Assembly: GCA_021801345.1 (NCBI GenBank)
Contig: JAJYYA010000021.1
Span: forward strand, 1 to 64,000
Direction: 5' to 3'
Length of the DNA stretch: 64,000 nt
From: Nitrospirota bacterium
GTDB taxonomy: Bacteria; Nitrospirota; Leptospirillia; Leptospirillales; Leptospirillaceae
How positions within the stretch are numbered: position 1 is the first letter of the stretch; each line of letters begins with the position of its first letter. The notes below the pieces were generated by a model. That model searched no databases. It was not told where the DNA came from and saw nothing but the letters and a program-made list of their open reading frames with translations. The position numbers were made by a program, and so were the translations under genes. This document shows positions 27,173-39,173 of this stretch, in pieces.

Positions 27173-29248
27173 GTGAGTCGGCAGTATTCCCTTGAAAAGA
27201 CCCGCAATATCGGAATTATGGCCCACATTGATGCGGGTAAGACAACCACGACCGAGCGAATCCTTTTCTATACCGGAGTCGTGCACCGTATGGGAGAGGT
27301 GCACGAAGGCAATACGGTTATGGACTGGATGGACCAGGAACGTGAGAGGGGAATCACGATCACTTCTGCCGCCATCACCACTGTCTGGAAAGATCATCGG
27401 GTCAATATCATCGATACCCCGGGCCACGTCGACTTCACGATTGAAGTGGAGCGCTCTCTGCGGGTGTTGGATGGCGCCATTGCTCTCTTCGACTCGGTTC
27501 AGGGAGTCGAACCCCAGTCCGAGACCGTTTGGAGGCAGGCCGATAAATATCGGGTTCCCCGTATTGCCTTCATGAACAAGATGGACCGTGTGGGGGCGGA
27601 CTTTTACGCATCCGTGGCCACGATGGTAGACAGACTCAAGGCCAATCCAATTCCAGTTCAGATCCCCATCGGGGCCGAAGACAATTTTTCGGGAGTCGTC
27701 GATCTCGTGACCATGAAGGCGATCGTCTATAACGATCCCACCGGCATGCGCTACGATGTCGTCGATATTCCTGCAGAGATGAAGGAACAGGCTGACAAGT
27801 ACCGGGAGATGCTGCTCGAGTCAGTGTCGATGCATGACGACGCCATCACAGAAAAGATTCTTGGCGAAGAGGAGGTAACCGCGGAAGAGATCGTCCGGGC
27901 CCTCCGCAAGATCACAATTGAGATGAAGGGAACGCCTGTTCTTTGTGGCTCTGCCTTTAAGAACAAAGGTGTTCAGCAACTTCTCGATTCTGTTCTTGCT
28001 TATCTTCCCGGACCGCTCGATGTTCCCGATGTTGTCGGCATCAATCCTGCCGACAAGTCTGAGCTCATCAGGAAGTGTGACGACGCTGCTCCATTTTCTG
28101 CACTTGCATTCAAGATCATGACCGATCCTTTCGTGGGACAGCTGACCTTCTTCCGCGTCTACTCGGGAAGAGTCGATGCCGGCTCCTATGTGTACAACTC
28201 TACCCGCCAGGGACGTGAGCGCATCGGTCGTATCCTTCGTATGCATGCTGACAAACGGGAAGATATCAAAGAGGTCTATGCGGGCGACATTGCCGCCGCT
28301 GTGGGCCTGAAAAATACTTTGACGGGCGATACTTTGTGTGACGAGAACAGTCCGGTGCTTCTTGAGGTTATCGAGTTTCCCGATCCGGTTATCTCGGTTG
28401 CGATCGAGCCGAAAACCAAAGGCGATCAGGAAAAGCTAGGTCTGTCACTCGGGCGACTTTCTCAGGAAGATCCCTCTCTTCGTGTTTCGACTGACGAGGA
28501 GACAGGTCAGACAATTATTTCAGGTATGGGAGAGCTTCACCTCGAGATTATCGTCGACCGCCTCAAGCGGGAGTTTAAGGTCGATGCAAATGTCGGGAAG
28601 CCTCAGGTTGCCTATCGCGAGACGATTACCCAGAAGGTGGAGATCGAAGGGAAGTATATTCGTCAGACGGGAGGTCGCGGACAATACGGACATGTCGTCT
28701 TTGAACTCGAACCTCTTGAGCGTGGTGCCGGCTTTATCTTTGAAAACAAGATTGTCGGCGGCGTCGTTCCGAAAGAGTATATTCCTGCGATCGAAAAGGG
28801 AGTTGTCGAGGCTATGGCCGGGGGTGTTCTGGCCGGGTTCCCGCTCGTTGATATGAAGGTCTCTCTGACATTCGGTTCTTATCACGATGTCGACTCCTCT
28901 GAGATGGCATTCAAAATCGCCGCTTCCATGGCTCTTAAAGAGGGCGTAAGAAAAGCTCAGGGGGCCATTCTCGAGCCAATCATGAATGTCGAAGCGGTCG
29001 TTCCCGAGGAATATCTCGGCGATACGATGGGAGATCTCAGCAGTCGGCGCGGAAAGATCATCGGCATGAATGCTCGCGGTGGAGCGCAGGTTATTGATGC
29101 CCACGTTCCTCTTGCGGCAATGTTTGGGTATGCGACAGATCTTCGTTCGATGACTCAGGGAAGGGGAATCTTTACTATGCTCCTGGCTTATTATGAGCCG
29201 GCCCCCAAGAATGTTGCCGACGAAATTATTGAAAAGTCCAAGGCGTAA
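27173..29248 (+). CDS. fusA: Elongation factor G
   Basis: EF-G drives translocation by GTP hydrolysis. The 691-residue protein has the P loop [19 protein letters not shown], switch [19 protein letters not shown] and the guanine motif NKMDR. Domain IV is [15 protein letters not shown] and domain V follows. The length matches canonical EF-G1. It has a GTG start behind AGGAGGAACAG. No second EF-G is present in the window. Confidence 0.98.
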   Translation: MSRQYSLEKTRNIGIMAHIDAGKTTTTERILFYTGVVHRMGEVHEGNTVMDWMDQERERGITITSAAITTVWKDHRVNIIDTPGHVDFTIEVERSLRVLDGAIALFDSVQGVEPQSETVWRQADKYRVPRIAFMNKMDRVGADFYASVATMVDRLKANPIPVQIPIGAEDNFSGVVDLVTMKAIVYNDPTGMRYDVVDIPAEMKEQADKYREMLLESVSMHDDAITEKILGEEEVTAEEIVRALRKITIEMKGTPVLCGSAFKNKGVQQLLDSVLAYLPGPLDVPDVVGINPADKSELIRKCDDAAPFSALAFKIMTDPFVGQLTFFRVYSGRVDAGSYVYNSTRQGRERIGRILRMHADKREDIKEVYAGDIAAAVGLKNTLTGDTLCDENSPVLLEVIEFPDPVISVAIEPKTKGDQEKLGLSLGRLSQEDPSLRVSTDEETGQTIISGMGELHLEIIVDRLKREFKVDANVGKPQVAYRETITQKVEIEGKYIRQTGGRGQYGHVVFELEPLERGAGFIFENKIVGGVVPKEYIPAIEKGVVEAMAGGVLAGFPLVDMKVSLTFGSYHDVDSSEMAFKIAASMALKEGVRKAQGAILEPIMNVEAVVPEEYLGDTMGDLSSRRGKIIGMNARGGAQVIDAHVPLAAMFGYATDLRSMTQGRGIFTMLLAYYEPAPKNVADEIIEKSKA

Positions 29249-29295
29249 TCTTTAGCCGTCAACAAGGGTCATAACAAGAATCCAGGAGTGAGATC

Positions 29296-30495
<1,200 letters not shown>

Positions 30496-30515
30496 AAGGT
30501 GGAGTAAAACCGATT

Positions 30516-30821
30516 ATGAATCAAATCATTCGGATTCGTCTCAAGGGCTATGATTTCAGGATATTGGACCAGTCCCTCGTGGATATCGTCTCCACCGCTA
30601 AGCGTACGGGCGCGACGATCAAGGGACCGATCCCCCTTCCCACAAGGATTGAGAAGTTTACGGTCCTACGTTCTCCTCATGCGGACAAGAAGTCGCGGGA
30701 GCAGTTCGAACGGCGTACCCATAAGCGCCTGATCGACATCATCGAATCAACACCTGAAACGATCGATGCTCTCATGAAGCTTGAGCTTCCGGCTGGCGTC
30801 GATGTTGAAATCAAGCTGTAG
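30516..30821 (+). CDS. rpsJ: 30S ribosomal protein S10
   Basis: This 101-residue protein serves in the 30S head and, with NusB, as NusE in antitermination. It has the typical [14 protein letters not shown] start and [29 protein letters not shown] loop. First gene of the S10 cluster, only 20 bases after tuf, so it is probably co-transcribed with the str genes. The ribosome site is AAGGTGGAG. Confidence 0.98.
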   Translation: MNQIIRIRLKGYDFRILDQSLVDIVSTAKRTGATIKGPIPLPTRIEKFTVLRSPHADKKSREQFERRTHKRLIDIIESTPETIDALMKLELPAGVDVEIKL

Positions 30822-30830
30822 GAGACAACT

Positions 30831-31445
30831 GTGAATTCCATCATAGGCGAAAAAGTCGGTATGACCCAGATCTACCTTGCGAACGGCAAGGCAGTTCCTG
30901 TGACTGTCGTAAAAGTCGGTCCCTGCGAGGTCATTCAGGTGAAATCTCAGGATAAAGACAGGTACTCTGCTGTCCAGCTGGGATACGGCATGGTCAAGCC
31001 TGGATCTTTGAACAAGCCGTTGAGAGGTCATTTCCAAAAGCATGCGCAGAACTCCTACCGGACGATTCGGGAGGTCGTCATCTCGGGTGAGCCTCCGGCC
31101 TCCGGAACGATCATCGGAGCCGACTTCTTTAAGACCGGTGAGCTGGTGAGCGCAACAGGAATGAGCAAGGGAAAAGGTTTTGCCGGTGTTATGAAGCGCC
31201 ATCATTTTCGTGGAGGCGACGCAACCCACGGTTCCATGTTTCATCGGGAACCCGGCTCCATCGGATCCTCGGCTTATCCCTCCCGGGTGCTTAAGAACAA
31301 AAAGCTTCCCGGTCATATGGGCCATCGGAAGGTGACGATCAAGAATCTGGAGGTGGTAGAGGTCAAGGCAGAGGCGAATCTTGTCCTGCTTAAGGGAGCA
31401 GTTCCCGGCCACCCCGGAACCATTCTTGTTTTTAAAAAAGATTAA
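30831..31445 (+). CDS. rplC: 50S ribosomal protein L3
   Basis: This 204-residue early-assembly protein reaches the peptidyl-transferase centre through its long loop. [22 protein letters not shown] and the following HREPGSIG segment are the conserved parts, including the glutamine/histidine methylation region in other species. It has a GTG start after AGGAGACAACT and lies 9 bases after rpsJ. Confidence 0.98.
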   Translation: MNSIIGEKVGMTQIYLANGKAVPVTVVKVGPCEVIQVKSQDKDRYSAVQLGYGMVKPGSLNKPLRGHFQKHAQNSYRTIREVVISGEPPASGTIIGADFFKTGELVSATGMSKGKGFAGVMKRHHFRGGDATHGSMFHREPGSIGSSAYPSRVLKNKKLPGHMGHRKVTIKNLEVVEVKAEANLVLLKGAVPGHPGTILVFKKD

Positions 31446-31460
31446 TTTAAAGGATTATAG

Positions 31461-32099
31461 ATGAAGATCCCAGTTCTTTCGTCAGAAGGAAAGTCCTCAT
31501 CGACACTCGTCATTGAGTCCGATGTCACACCAGAAGCCTTCAACAAGAGTGTTATCCATGAGATTACGACCATGGAACTTGCCGGAATGAGGTCCGGGAC
31601 TTCCTCGACGAAGACTCGGGGAGAGGTTTCCGGCGGAGGAAAGAAGCCTTATCGTCAGAAGGGAACGGGCCGGGCCAGACAGGGTTCTTCTCGTGCTCCC
31701 CAATGGCGTGGCGGGGCCATCATTTTTGGCCCCCGTCCTAGAAACTACTTCTATAAGCAGCCGTCTCGGAAGGTACTGAAAGCTCTTCGGGAGGCTCTCC
31801 TAGTCAGGGGGGCAGAAGGAAAGATTTCCATTATTCCTTCTCTCGAGATGCAGACATCCAAGACGAAAGACTTTGTGACTCTTTTGACCCAGTACAAAGT
31901 CCTTCCTGGCTACCAAAACATCCTGCTTATCTCCGAGGAGCTTGAGGAGAATGTCTGGTTGGCTTCGCGCAATATACCTGGCATCACCATTCTTCCTCCT
32001 TCAGCTGTGACGTCATTGTATGTTGTTCTCTCAGACGTCGTTCTTGTTGCGGAGGATTCCCGCTCCTGGCTTGAACAGTTTCTGAAAGGGGCCCAATAA
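31461..32099 (+). CDS. rplD: 50S ribosomal protein L4
   Basis: This 212-residue protein lines the exit tunnel and in some bacteria represses the S10 operon. The conserved tunnel loop TRGEVSGGGKKPYRQKGTGRARQGSSRAPQWRGG is complete, with no macrolide-resistance-type deletion seen. The rest of the protein (GPRPRNYFYKQPSRKV) is typical. The stop overlaps the rplW start by one base (TAATG). Confidence 0.97.
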   Translation: MKIPVLSSEGKSSSTLVIESDVTPEAFNKSVIHEITTMELAGMRSGTSSTKTRGEVSGGGKKPYRQKGTGRARQGSSRAPQWRGGAIIFGPRPRNYFYKQPSRKVLKALREALLVRGAEGKISIIPSLEMQTSKTKDFVTLLTQYKVLPGYQNILLISEELEENVWLASRNIPGITILPPSAVTSLYVVLSDVVLVAEDSRSWLEQFLKGAQ

Positions 32100-32386
32100 T
32101 GGACATTTCCGATATTCTTATTCGCCCTATTCTTTCGGAGAAATCCGATCGGGTCAGGGAAAAGAACTCCGTGTACCTTTTTCACGTCTATAAAAAGGCC
32201 AACAAGATTCAAATTCAGAAGGCAGTCGAGTCCATCTTTAATGTCAAGGTGGAGTCTGTGCGCACTGTTGTTCGCAAGGGGAAAGCAAAGAGGATTGGCA
32301 TCGTCAAGGGAAGTCTGCCTGACAGAAAGCGTGCCTATATCACCCTTAAGGATGGTTTCAAGCTAGATATTTTTGAGGGAGCATAA
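32099..32386 (+). CDS. rplW: 50S ribosomal protein L23
   Basis: This 95-residue protein sits at the tunnel exit, where trigger factor and SRP dock. It starts [28 protein letters not shown], and contains VEKIFNVKV-like [14 protein letters not shown]. Its start overlaps the rplD stop, and rplB follows two bases after its own stop. Confidence 0.97.
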   Translation: MDISDILIRPILSEKSDRVREKNSVYLFHVYKKANKIQIQKAVESIFNVKVESVRTVVRKGKAKRIGIVKGSLPDRKRAYITLKDGFKLDIFEGA

Positions 32387-32388
32387 AA

Positions 32389-33210
32389 ATGGGAATCAAG
32401 ACATATAATCCTGTTCCTCAGTCGAGCCGATATAAAACCGGCTATACTTTCGATGAAATCACGGCTGAGAAGCCATTTAAGCCTCTTACTACCTCCAAGA
32501 AGTCTTCCGGAGGAAGAAACAATATTGGAACTCTTACCTCTAGGCATCGGGGTGGTGGGCACAAGAGAGCCTATCGGCTTATTGACTTCAAGCGCAATAA
32601 GGACGGGATTCCTGCCAAGGTGGAATCCATTGAGTACGATCCTAACCGGTCGGCCCGGATTGCCCTTATTTGCTACGCTGATGGTGCACGCTCATATATT
32701 CTTGCACCGGTGGGCTTGAATGTTAACGATACTGTCGTTTCAGGAGCAGGATCCGATATTCGCCCGGGAAACTCTCTTGAAATCATGCAGATTCCTCTGG
32801 GTACGCTTATCCACAATATCGAGTTTAAGATTGGTGCCGGAGGGAAGATCGCTCGTTCCGCCGGGGCCTACGCCCAAATTTTGGGAAGAGAGGGTGATTG
32901 GGTTATAATCAAACTTTCGTCCGGGGAAACTCGACGGGTCCATGGACGCTGTCGCGCCACCGTTGGGCAGGTTGGCAATATCGAACACGAGAATATTTCT
33001 ATTGGAAAAGCCGGTCGATCTCGATGGATGGGTAAACGGCCTCATGTTCGTGGCGTTGCCATGAACCCGGTTGATCATCCCCTGGGGGGAGGCGAAGGAA
33101 AGTCTTCAGGAGGACGCCACCCGTGTTCTCCATGGGGACAGCCTTCAAAGGGATTCAAGACAAGACACAATCCCAAGACCGATCGTTTTATCATTAGACG
33201 TAGAAAGTAA
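32389..33210 (+). CDS. rplB: 50S ribosomal protein L2
   Basis: This 273-residue protein is essential for subunit association and peptidyl-transferase activity. [18 protein letters not shown] lies near the N-terminus. The C-terminal [30 protein letters not shown] includes the conserved histidine thought to contribute to function. The length equals the usual bacterial form. Confidence 0.98.
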   Translation: MGIKTYNPVPQSSRYKTGYTFDEITAEKPFKPLTTSKKSSGGRNNIGTLTSRHRGGGHKRAYRLIDFKRNKDGIPAKVESIEYDPNRSARIALICYADGARSYILAPVGLNVNDTVVSGAGSDIRPGNSLEIMQIPLGTLIHNIEFKIGAGGKIARSAGAYAQILGREGDWVIIKLSSGETRRVHGRCRATVGQVGNIEHENISIGKAGRSRWMGKRPHVRGVAMNPVDHPLGGGEGKSSGGRHPCSPWGQPSKGFKTRHNPKTDRFIIRRRK

Positions 33211-33222
33211 AAGGGATTATCC

Positions 33223-33507
33223 ATGCCGAGATCTATTAAAAAAGGTCCTTTTATCGACGCCTCTCTTCTGGAGAAGGTCGAGAAGTCAGTCTCAACTGGT
33301 GAGAAAAAGATGATCAAGACCTGGTCGCGCCGGTCGATGATCATTCCGGAAATGATTGGTTTTACCTTTTCTGTTCACAACGGGAAAAAGTTTATTCCCG
33401 TCTATGTGACGGAAAACATGGTTGGTCACAAGCTCGGTGAATTTTCACCGACACGGCTTTTCAAGGCTCATGGTGGCTCTAAAGTCGAGAAATCATCAAA
33501 ACGCTAG
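33223..33507 (+). CDS. rpsS: 30S ribosomal protein S19
   Basis: This 94-residue head protein contacts the A-site finger. [20 protein letters not shown] and [46 protein letters not shown] are canonical. It lies 12 bases after rplB in the S10 cluster. Confidence 0.98.
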   Translation: MPRSIKKGPFIDASLLEKVEKSVSTGEKKMIKTWSRRSMIIPEMIGFTFSVHNGKKFIPVYVTENMVGHKLGEFSPTRLFKAHGGSKVEKSSKR

Positions 33508-33534
33508 TCAAACAAACGATTTGAAAGGCTTGAG

Positions 33535-33879
33535 ATGTCGACTCCAGGTGAAGCGATTGCAAAGAACAGATTTATAAAAATTTCTCCGAGGAAGGTTCGC
33601 TTTGTTATTGACGCGATCCGGGGAATGGATGTTGTTAAGGCCCAGTCCTATCTGACCTTTACTCGCAGAGGACCGGCTCCTATTGTTTTGAAGACGCTGA
33701 ACTCTGCCGTCAGTAATGCTCAGCAAAAGTTTTTAGGTGAGTCGAAAGACCTGAAGATCGACAGAGTTTTTGTGGATCAGGGTCCTATCATGAAGAGAAT
33801 TCAGGCACGTGCGATGGGCCGGGCCTACTCAATCAAGAAAAGAATGTCGCATCTTACAATCGTTCTCACGCGCAAATAG
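33535..33879 (+). CDS. rplV: 50S ribosomal protein L22
   Basis: This 114-residue tunnel-wall protein has a globular part [16 protein letters not shown] and a beta-hairpin tip region [29 protein letters not shown] that reaches into the exit tunnel. No insertion typical of macrolide-resistant variants is apparent. The gene lies between rpsS and rpsC. Confidence 0.97.
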   Translation: MSTPGEAIAKNRFIKISPRKVRFVIDAIRGMDVVKAQSYLTFTRRGPAPIVLKTLNSAVSNAQQKFLGESKDLKIDRVFVDQGPIMKRIQARAMGRAYSIKKRMSHLTIVLTRK

Positions 33880-33902
33880 CGCCGCCATCACACAGGGGTC
33901 AC

Positions 33903-34592
33903 ATGGGACAGAAAGTACATCCAACCGGGTTTCGACTGGGTTATATCAAAACGTGGAATTCTCGCTGGTATGCCAAAAAGGCTTACGTTGAATGGCTCCA
34001 CGAAGACCTTCAAATTCGAAAGTATATCAAGAAGAAGCTCTACCAGGCGGGAATTTCTCGTATTGATATAGAGCGGACCGGCAAGGACAGCATTACGCGT
34101 GTTCTGATCCATTCAGCTAAGCCTGGCCTTATTATCGGGAAAAAGGGCTCCGAAATTGAAAAGCTGAAGGTCGAGCTCGCGAAAAGCATCAAGTCTGAGC
34201 TTTCTATCTCTATCAAGGAAGTCAAAAAGCCAGAGGTAGATGCCCAGCTTGTTGCTGAGTCTATTGCCTCTCAACTCGAAAAACGGATCTCGTTCCGTCG
34301 GGCGATGAAAAAAAGTGTTGCATCGGCTCTACGGTTTGGCGCTCTCGGTATAAAAATTTGTTGTGCCGGCCGTCTTGGTGGCGCAGAGATTGCCAGGACC
34401 GAGTGGTATCGTGAAGGACGCGTTCCTTTGCAGACAATCCGTGCAGACATCGACTTTGGGTTGGCTGAGTCCTATACCACCTTTGGAAAAATTGGAATTA
34501 AGGTTTGGGTGTATATGGGGGATCATCTTCCATCGACCTCCGAGGCGACCGCAGATAAGGCCTCAGACAAGAACAGAAAGGTGAAGGCGTAA
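33903..34592 (+). CDS. rpsC: 30S ribosomal protein S3
   Basis: This 229-residue protein lies at the mRNA entry site and takes part in the ribosomal helicase. [26 protein letters not shown] opens the protein, the KH domain has [16 protein letters not shown], and the C-terminal domain has [27 protein letters not shown]. Its stop overlaps the rplP start by one base. Confidence 0.98.
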   Translation: MGQKVHPTGFRLGYIKTWNSRWYAKKAYVEWLHEDLQIRKYIKKKLYQAGISRIDIERTGKDSITRVLIHSAKPGLIIGKKGSEIEKLKVELAKSIKSELSISIKEVKKPEVDAQLVAESIASQLEKRISFRRAMKKSVASALRFGALGIKICCAGRLGGAEIARTEWYREGRVPLQTIRADIDFGLAESYTTFGKIGIKVWVYMGDHLPSTSEATADKASDKNRKVKA

Positions 34593-35008
34593 TGTTAAGC
34601 CCAAAAAAAGTCAAACATCGCAAAATGATGAAGGGAAATCTCAAGGGGAAGGCTTATCGCGGCTCCGAGCTTTCCTTTGGAGACTATGGTCTTAAAGCGA
34701 TTGAGCCTCACTGGTTGACCTCTCGCCAGATTGAAGCTGGTCGTATTGCGATTACCCGTTTTGTAAAAAGAGGCGGTAAGGTTTGGATTCGCGTTTTCCC
34801 GGACAAGCCTATTACCCGGAAGGCTGCCGAGACTCGTATGGGATCCGGAAAGGGCAACCCTGAGTTTTGGGTTGCCGTGATCAAACCCGGTCGTATTATT
34901 TATGAAATGGAAGGCGTCACCCCCGAGGTTGCCGAAGAGGCACTCCGCCTTGCTTCCTATAAGATGCCTTTCGCCACGAAAATAGTGAAAAGAGAGGACT
35001 TCAAATGA
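34592..35008 (+). CDS. rplP: 50S ribosomal protein L16
   Basis: This 138-residue protein organises the A-site tRNA region of the large subunit. It begins [24 protein letters not shown] and contains [53 protein letters not shown], all typical. It overlaps rpsC (one base) and rpmC (ATGA). Confidence 0.98.
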   Translation: MLSPKKVKHRKMMKGNLKGKAYRGSELSFGDYGLKAIEPHWLTSRQIEAGRIAITRFVKRGGKVWIRVFPDKPITRKAAETRMGSGKGNPEFWVAVIKPGRIIYEMEGVTPEVAEEALRLASYKMPFATKIVKREDFK

Positions 35009-35193
35009 CGGCTGATGAGATCCGCCAGATGAAAGATGACGAAATCAAGAAAGCTATAGCTGAAAAGAAGCGCTCTCTTCTTAGCTATCGTATTCAGCGT
35101 GTAAACGGTCGCCTTGAGCATCCCCATCTGGTTAAGACGGAGAAGCGGATTGTTGCTAGGCTCAATACCGTTTTAGCGGAAAGGAAAAAGTAA
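35005..35193 (+). CDS. rpmC: 50S ribosomal protein L29
   Basis: This 62-residue helical hairpin protein lies near the tunnel exit. The sequence starts [26 protein letters not shown] and ends with the [15 protein letters not shown] helix. The start overlaps the rplP stop by four bases, and rpsQ begins on the next base after its stop. Confidence 0.96.
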   Translation: MTADEIRQMKDDEIKKAIAEKKRSLLSYRIQRVNGRLEHPHLVKTEKRIVARLNTVLAERKK

Positions 35194-35460
35194 ATGGCAA
35201 CCCAGGAATCTTCGGAGAACACTCCGGCTAAATCGTCGAAACAAATTCAGGGTGTTGTAGTCAAAAACAAGATGACTAAGACTGTGGTCGTTGAGATTCG
35301 CAGGAAGGTTGTCCATCCCCTTTATAAAAAAGTTGTGACAAAGAAGAACAGGCTGAAGGCCCATACGGAGGAATCGATTCCCGAAGGCTCGACCGTTCTT
35401 ATCGCTGAAACGCGACCTATTAGCAAGGATAAACACCACAGGGTTGTTCGGGTTCTTTAA
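35194..35460 (+). CDS. rpsQ: 30S ribosomal protein S17
   Basis: This 88-residue primary 16S rRNA-binding protein has the OB-fold core GVVVKNKMTKTVVVEIRRKVVHPLYKKVVTKKNRLKAH and IAETRPISKDKHHRVVRVL. The first 17 residues (ATQESSENTPAKSSK) are a polar extension not present in all homologues. Confidence 0.97.
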   Translation: MATQESSENTPAKSSKQIQGVVVKNKMTKTVVVEIRRKVVHPLYKKVVTKKNRLKAHTEESIPEGSTVLIAETRPISKDKHHRVVRVL

Positions 35461-35482
35461 TTTCATTGGCGAGGCTATTTAG

Positions 35483-35851
35483 ATGATACAGCTTAGGACT
35501 ATTTTGCAGGTTGCCGACAACTCCGGTGCCAAGAAAGTCATGTGTTTTCATATTATGGGCGGCTCTAGACGTCGTTATGCTCATCTGGGAGACACAATTG
35601 TTGTTTCCATCAAGGAAGCGACCCCGAATGCGTCTGTAAAAAAAGGTGATGTCGCAAAGGCGGTAGTTGTCCGAACGGTCAAGGAAGCTCGTCGTGAAGA
35701 TGGGTCCTACATTCGCTTCGACCAGAATGCCGCAGTCCTGATTAATGCTCAAGGGGATCCTATCGGGACTCGTATCTTCGGGCCTGTTGCGAGAGAGCTT
35801 CGCAAAAGAAAGTTTATGAAGATTTTATCGTTGGCACCAGAAGTTATATAA
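35483..35851 (+). CDS. rplN: 50S ribosomal protein L14
   Basis: This 122-residue protein lies at the subunit interface and is the docking site of the silencing factor Rsf[22 protein letters not shown] opens the protein and [40 protein letters not shown] is the conserved core. Canonical length. Confidence 0.98.
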   Translation: MIQLRTILQVADNSGAKKVMCFHIMGGSRRRYAHLGDTIVVSIKEATPNASVKKGDVAKAVVVRTVKEARREDGSYIRFDQNAAVLINAQGDPIGTRIFGPVARELRKRKFMKILSLAPEVI

Positions 35852-35867
35852 CTGAAAAGGATAATTC

Positions 35868-36218
35868 ATGAGAAAAAAGATGCCTTCTCCATTCTCCTTC
35901 CCCTCTTTGAAGAAGGATGACAAGGTCATTGTCACAGCTGGAAAAGACAAAGGGAAAACCGGAAAGATCATAAAGGTTGACCGTGTCTTTCATCATGTTT
36001 TTGTCGAAAATATAAACATGATCAAGAAGGCCATCAAACCTAATCAGACTTCTCGGGAGGGTGGTTTCGTCACTAAGGAAAATGCCCTTGATGCTTCCAA
36101 TGTGATGCTTGAGTGCCCGCATTGTCACAAACCTACTCGTATTACTCATAAGTTGTTCGAGAACGGGAAAAAGTCACGTGTATGCAAGAAGTGTAATGAA
36201 ATTATCGACCAGAAGTAA
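35868..36218 (+). CDS. rplX: 50S ribosomal protein L24
   Basis: This 116-residue assembly initiator for the large subunit has a KOW motif ([26 protein letters not shown]). The C-terminal segment contains CPHC and CKKC pairs, a zinc-ribbon-like feature found in many bacterial L24 proteins. A short basic extension ([11 protein letters not shown]) precedes the KOW domain. Confidence 0.97.
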   Translation: MRKKMPSPFSFPSLKKDDKVIVTAGKDKGKTGKIIKVDRVFHHVFVENINMIKKAIKPNQTSREGGFVTKENALDASNVMLECPHCHKPTRITHKLFENGKKSRVCKKCNEIIDQK

Positions 36219-36232
36219 CTGACGAAAGGTTA

Positions 36233-36895
36233 ATGATGGCAGAGAAGAAGTCGCCTACTCCCGCAAAATCGGGAAAAACGGCCAAACCGAAGAAAGATGC
36301 GAAAACAAGCGAGACCGCCGCTCCTTCTGTGGATGCAGTGAGAACCAAGTCATCAGAACCCCGCATGAAGATCCGTTATTTCAAGGAGATTCAGCCAAAT
36401 CTGATGCGTGAACTGAAACTCTCGAATGTCATGCAGGTTCCGAAAATTGTCAAGGTCACGTTGAACGTTGCTCTGGGTGAAGCCATCGGAAACCCCAAAC
36501 TTCTTGATATGGCCTCTAAGGAACTGGCATTGATCACTGGGCAAAAGCCTGTGTTGACCAAGGCCAGAAAGTCCATTGCAGGATTTAAGCTCCGGGAAGG
36601 CATGCCTATTGGTGTCATGGTCACCCTTCGAGGTGACATTATGTGGGAGTTCCTTGACCGCCTTATTTCTATCGCCCTTCCGCGTATTCGAGATTTTAAG
36701 GGAGTCAATGATCGCTCGTTTGATGGCAACGGGAACTATTCCCTCGGCCTGAAGGAGCAGATTATTTTCCCTGAGATCAAGTATGACGAGATCACCATGA
36801 CTCACGGTTTTGATATTTCCATCGTCACGACTGCCAAGGATAATGCTACATCCAAGGCTCTCCTGACACATTTAGGGATGCCTTTCAGAAAGTAA
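36233..36895 (+). CDS. rplE: 50S ribosomal protein L5 with N-terminal extension
   Basis: This central-protuberance protein binds 5S rRNA and contacts P-site tRNA. The core ([35 protein letters not shown], then [25 protein letters not shown]) is canonical and about 178 residues long. It is preceded by about 42 residues rich in Lys, Ala, Pro and Ser ([20 protein letters not shown]). The extension is in frame with a good start behind GAAAGG. A start at the internal ATG 36365 would give the standard length, but it has no clear ribosome site, so the long form is preferred. Confidence 0.95.
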   Translation: MMAEKKSPTPAKSGKTAKPKKDAKTSETAAPSVDAVRTKSSEPRMKIRYFKEIQPNLMRELKLSNVMQVPKIVKVTLNVALGEAIGNPKLLDMASKELALITGQKPVLTKARKSIAGFKLREGMPIGVMVTLRGDIMWEFLDRLISIALPRIRDFKGVNDRSFDGNGNYSLGLKEQIIFPEIKYDEITMTHGFDISIVTTAKDNATSKALLTHLGMPFRK

Positions 36896-36905
36896 AGGAA
36901 AAAAA

Positions 36906-37091
36906 ATGGCCAAAATTTCTATGGTTTTGAAAGCCAAAAAAATTCAGAAATTTAAAGTCAGGAGCTACAATCGCTGTCGCATTTGCGGCCGTCCCCGAGG
37001 TTACATGAGGGATTTTGGTATGTGCCGTATCTGTTTTAGAAATCTCTCTCTTAAAGGCGAAATTCCAGGTATCACGAAGTCGTCCTGGTAA
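36906..37091 (+). CDS. rpsZ: 30S ribosomal protein S14, zinc-binding type Z
   Basis: This 61-residue protein of the 30S head has both CxxC pairs of the zinc form ([22 protein letters not shown]) and the typical C-terminus [11 protein letters not shown]. The long zinc-free S14 is not found in the window. The short type is usual in organisms that keep S14 inside the spc operon. Confidence 0.97.
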   Translation: MAKISMVLKAKKIQKFKVRSYNRCRICGRPRGYMRDFGMCRICFRNLSLKGEIPGITKSSW

Positions 37092-37105
37092 ACACGGAGG
37101 AATGA

Positions 37106-37504
37106 ATGTCATTGACTGATCCTATTGCTGATATGCTGACGCGTATCAGAAATGCCAATATGCGGGTTTATCAGACCGTTTCCTGCCAGCATTCCAAGCT
37201 TAAGGAAAGTATCCTTAAGGTTATGGTGGAAGAGGGCCTGATTGCCTCCTATGAGGTGAAAGAGGAGGAAGGGAAAAAGTCCCTTGTAATTCATCTTCGT
37301 GTTTCGAAGGAGAGGGTCCCCCTTATTCGCGGCCTTAAGCGCATTTCGAAACCAGGTCTTCGTATTTATCAAAAGGTCAGCAAGCATAAATTGTTGATGG
37401 GTGGGATTGGTGTGACAATCATCTCTACATCTAAGGGCGTAATGACCGATCGGAAAGCCAAGCAGTTGAATCTTGGCGGGGAAGTTCTTTGTCAAATCTG
37501 GTAA
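37106..37504 (+). CDS. rpsH: 30S ribosomal protein S8
   Basis: This 132-residue protein binds the central domain of 16S rRNA, and in E. coli it represses the spc operon. SLTDPIADMLTRIRNANMR and the C-terminal TSKGVMTDRKAKQLNLGGEVLCQIW are characteristic. It lies between rpsZ and rplF, as expected. Confidence 0.98.
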   Translation: MSLTDPIADMLTRIRNANMRVYQTVSCQHSKLKESILKVMVEEGLIASYEVKEEEGKKSLVIHLRVSKERVPLIRGLKRISKPGLRIYQKVSKHKLLMGGIGVTIISTSKGVMTDRKAKQLNLGGEVLCQIW

Positions 37505-37522
37505 CCTGCTGACACGGAGTCA

Positions 37523-38065
37523 ATGATGTCTCGTATTGGAAAAAAACCTATTCAGGTTCCCAAAGGTGTCACTGTCAAGGTTGACAAGCTCGACCTTCAC
37601 ATCAAAGGCCCTCATGGAGAAATGCACCACACTCTGCCCTACGGATTTTCTGCATTGCTTGAGGCAGACACTCTCAGTGTTTCCAGGCCCTCAGACAATG
37701 GGAAGGACAAGGCCCTCCATGGTCTTCACCGGTCCCTGATCAACAATAAAATTACCGGTGTTGCTCAACCTTTCAAAAAGGTCCTCGAGATTTCTGGAGT
37801 TGGCTTCAGAGCGCAGCTTGCGGGGCAAAACCTCTCCATGACACTTGGATTTACCAAGCCTGTTGAAATGACCCTTCCTCCCCAGATCAAAGGATCTGTG
37901 GAAAAACAGACCGTCATTACCTTAACATCCTTTGATAAAGAGCTACTGGGAAAGATATCCTCTGAAATCAAGCAGGCTAAGCCTGTTGAGCCTTACAAGG
38001 GCAAGGGGATTCGCTTTGAGGGTGAAAAGGTTCGACGCAAAGAAGGCAAAACAGGCAAAAAGTAA
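37523..38065 (+). CDS. rplF: 50S ribosomal protein L6
   Basis: This 180-residue protein near the sarcin-ricin loop has two similar alpha/beta domains. MSRIGKKPIQVPKGVTV opens the protein and KAKPVEPYKGKGIRFEGEKVRRKEGKTGKK closes it. The first ATG (37523) is one codon before the family's usual Met, so the true start may be 37526. Confidence 0.97.
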   Translation: MMSRIGKKPIQVPKGVTVKVDKLDLHIKGPHGEMHHTLPYGFSALLEADTLSVSRPSDNGKDKALHGLHRSLINNKITGVAQPFKKVLEISGVGFRAQLAGQNLSMTLGFTKPVEMTLPPQIKGSVEKQTVITLTSFDKELLGKISSEIKQAKPVEPYKGKGIRFEGEKVRRKEGKTGKK

Positions 38066-38084
38066 TTCTTGAGAGGGGAATAAG

Positions 38085-38441
38085 ATGAAGCTTTCCACAC
38101 GCAATGAAAAACGAATCTCAAAACATAAAAGAGTCCGCAAGAAGATCAAGGGGAGCACCGAGCGACCCAGGCTCTCGGTCTATCGGAGCCTCAAATATAT
38201 TTATGCTCAGATTATCGACGATTCGACTGGCTCTACCCTTGCTTCCGCATCCTCTTTGACGATGTCCGAAGAAAAGTCGGGGGATACTGTGGCCGTTGCC
38301 AAAAAAGTCGGAGAGGTTCTAGCTTCCGAAGCAAAGAAAAAAAATATAACTTCTGTCGTTTTTGACAGAGGCGGTTACCTGTACCATGGTCGCATCAAGG
38401 CACTGGCTGAGGGTGCTCGTGCGGGCGGACTTCAGTTTTAA
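38085..38441 (+). CDS. rplR: 50S ribosomal protein L18
   Basis: This 118-residue protein binds 5S rRNA together with L5. [20 protein letters not shown] and the C-terminal [26 protein letters not shown] are conserved. The ribosome site is GAGGGGAAT. It lies between rplF and rpsE. Confidence 0.97.
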   Translation: MKLSTRNEKRISKHKRVRKKIKGSTERPRLSVYRSLKYIYAQIIDDSTGSTLASASSLTMSEEKSGDTVAVAKKVGEVLASEAKKKNITSVVFDRGGYLYHGRIKALAEGARAGGLQF

Positions 38442-38461
38442 AATTGCTATAGGAGGTGTTT

Positions 38462-38950
38462 TTGGAACACGTTAAGGTAGACCACAGTGCTTTGAAGGAC
38501 AAGGTTGTTTTCGTTAACCGTGTCTCGAAGGTCGTCAAGGGAGGAAAGCGCTTTTCTTTTTCCGCTCTTGTGGTCGTCGGAAATGGAGCGGGTGTTGTTG
38601 GCATGGGGAAAGGAAAGTCTACCGAGGTCCCCGAAGCCATTAAAAAGGCGATCGAAAATGCCAAGAAAAATCTTATCTCGGTTCCGCTCAAGGCGACAAC
38701 GGTCCCCCATGAAGTGATTGGCCACTTTGGGGCAGAAGACGTCATGATTAAGCCTGCATCTGAAGGTACAGGCTTAATTGCCGGAGGTGCCGTTCGAGCT
38801 GTCATGGAGGTGCTCGGGGCAACAAATGTTCTCTGTAAATCGCTGGGGTCGAGCAATCCCTATAATGTCGTTCGCGCGACTCTTGAAGGACTCAAGCAGC
38901 TTCGGAGCTTCAAGGATGCGATGGATGAACGCCGCCCTGAAAGCGTTTAA
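38462..38950 (+). CDS. rpsE: 30S ribosomal protein S5
   Basis: This 162-residue accuracy protein has [28 protein letters not shown] (the dsRBD-like N-terminal domain) and [38 protein letters not shown] place the start at TTG 38462, five bases after a perfect AGGAGG. The GTG at 38456 lies inside that ribosome site and is less likely. Confidence 0.96.
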   Translation: MEHVKVDHSALKDKVVFVNRVSKVVKGGKRFSFSALVVVGNGAGVVGMGKGKSTEVPEAIKKAIENAKKNLISVPLKATTVPHEVIGHFGAEDVMIKPASEGTGLIAGGAVRAVMEVLGATNVLCKSLGSSNPYNVVRATLEGLKQLRSFKDAMDERRPESV

Positions 38951-38973
38951 CAAAATAAAATCAAGGATTTGAA

Positions 38974-39159
38974 ATGGCAGAGTCTAAAATAAAGATCCGT
39001 CTTCTCAAGAGTACGATCGGGGTTCCCCTCAAGGTGAAGAAGGTTATCTTCGCCCTGGGACTGACCCGTCCCAACAGTGAGGTGATTCATCCAGCATCCC
39101 CTTCCATCATGGGAATGGTTGCGAAGACAAGACATATGATTGAAGTGACCGAAATCTAG
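38974..39159 (+). CDS. rpmD: 50S ribosomal protein L30
   Basis: This 61-residue protein of the bacterial L30 type has KIRLLKSTIGVPLKVKKVIFALGLTRPNSEVIHPASPSIMGMV. It lies between rpsE and rplO in the usual spc order. L30 is dispensable and absent in some lineages; here it is intact. Confidence 0.96.
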   Translation: MAESKIKIRLLKSTIGVPLKVKKVIFALGLTRPNSEVIHPASPSIMGMVAKTRHMIEVTEI

Positions 39160-39173
39160 GGAGATTGCTGAAG

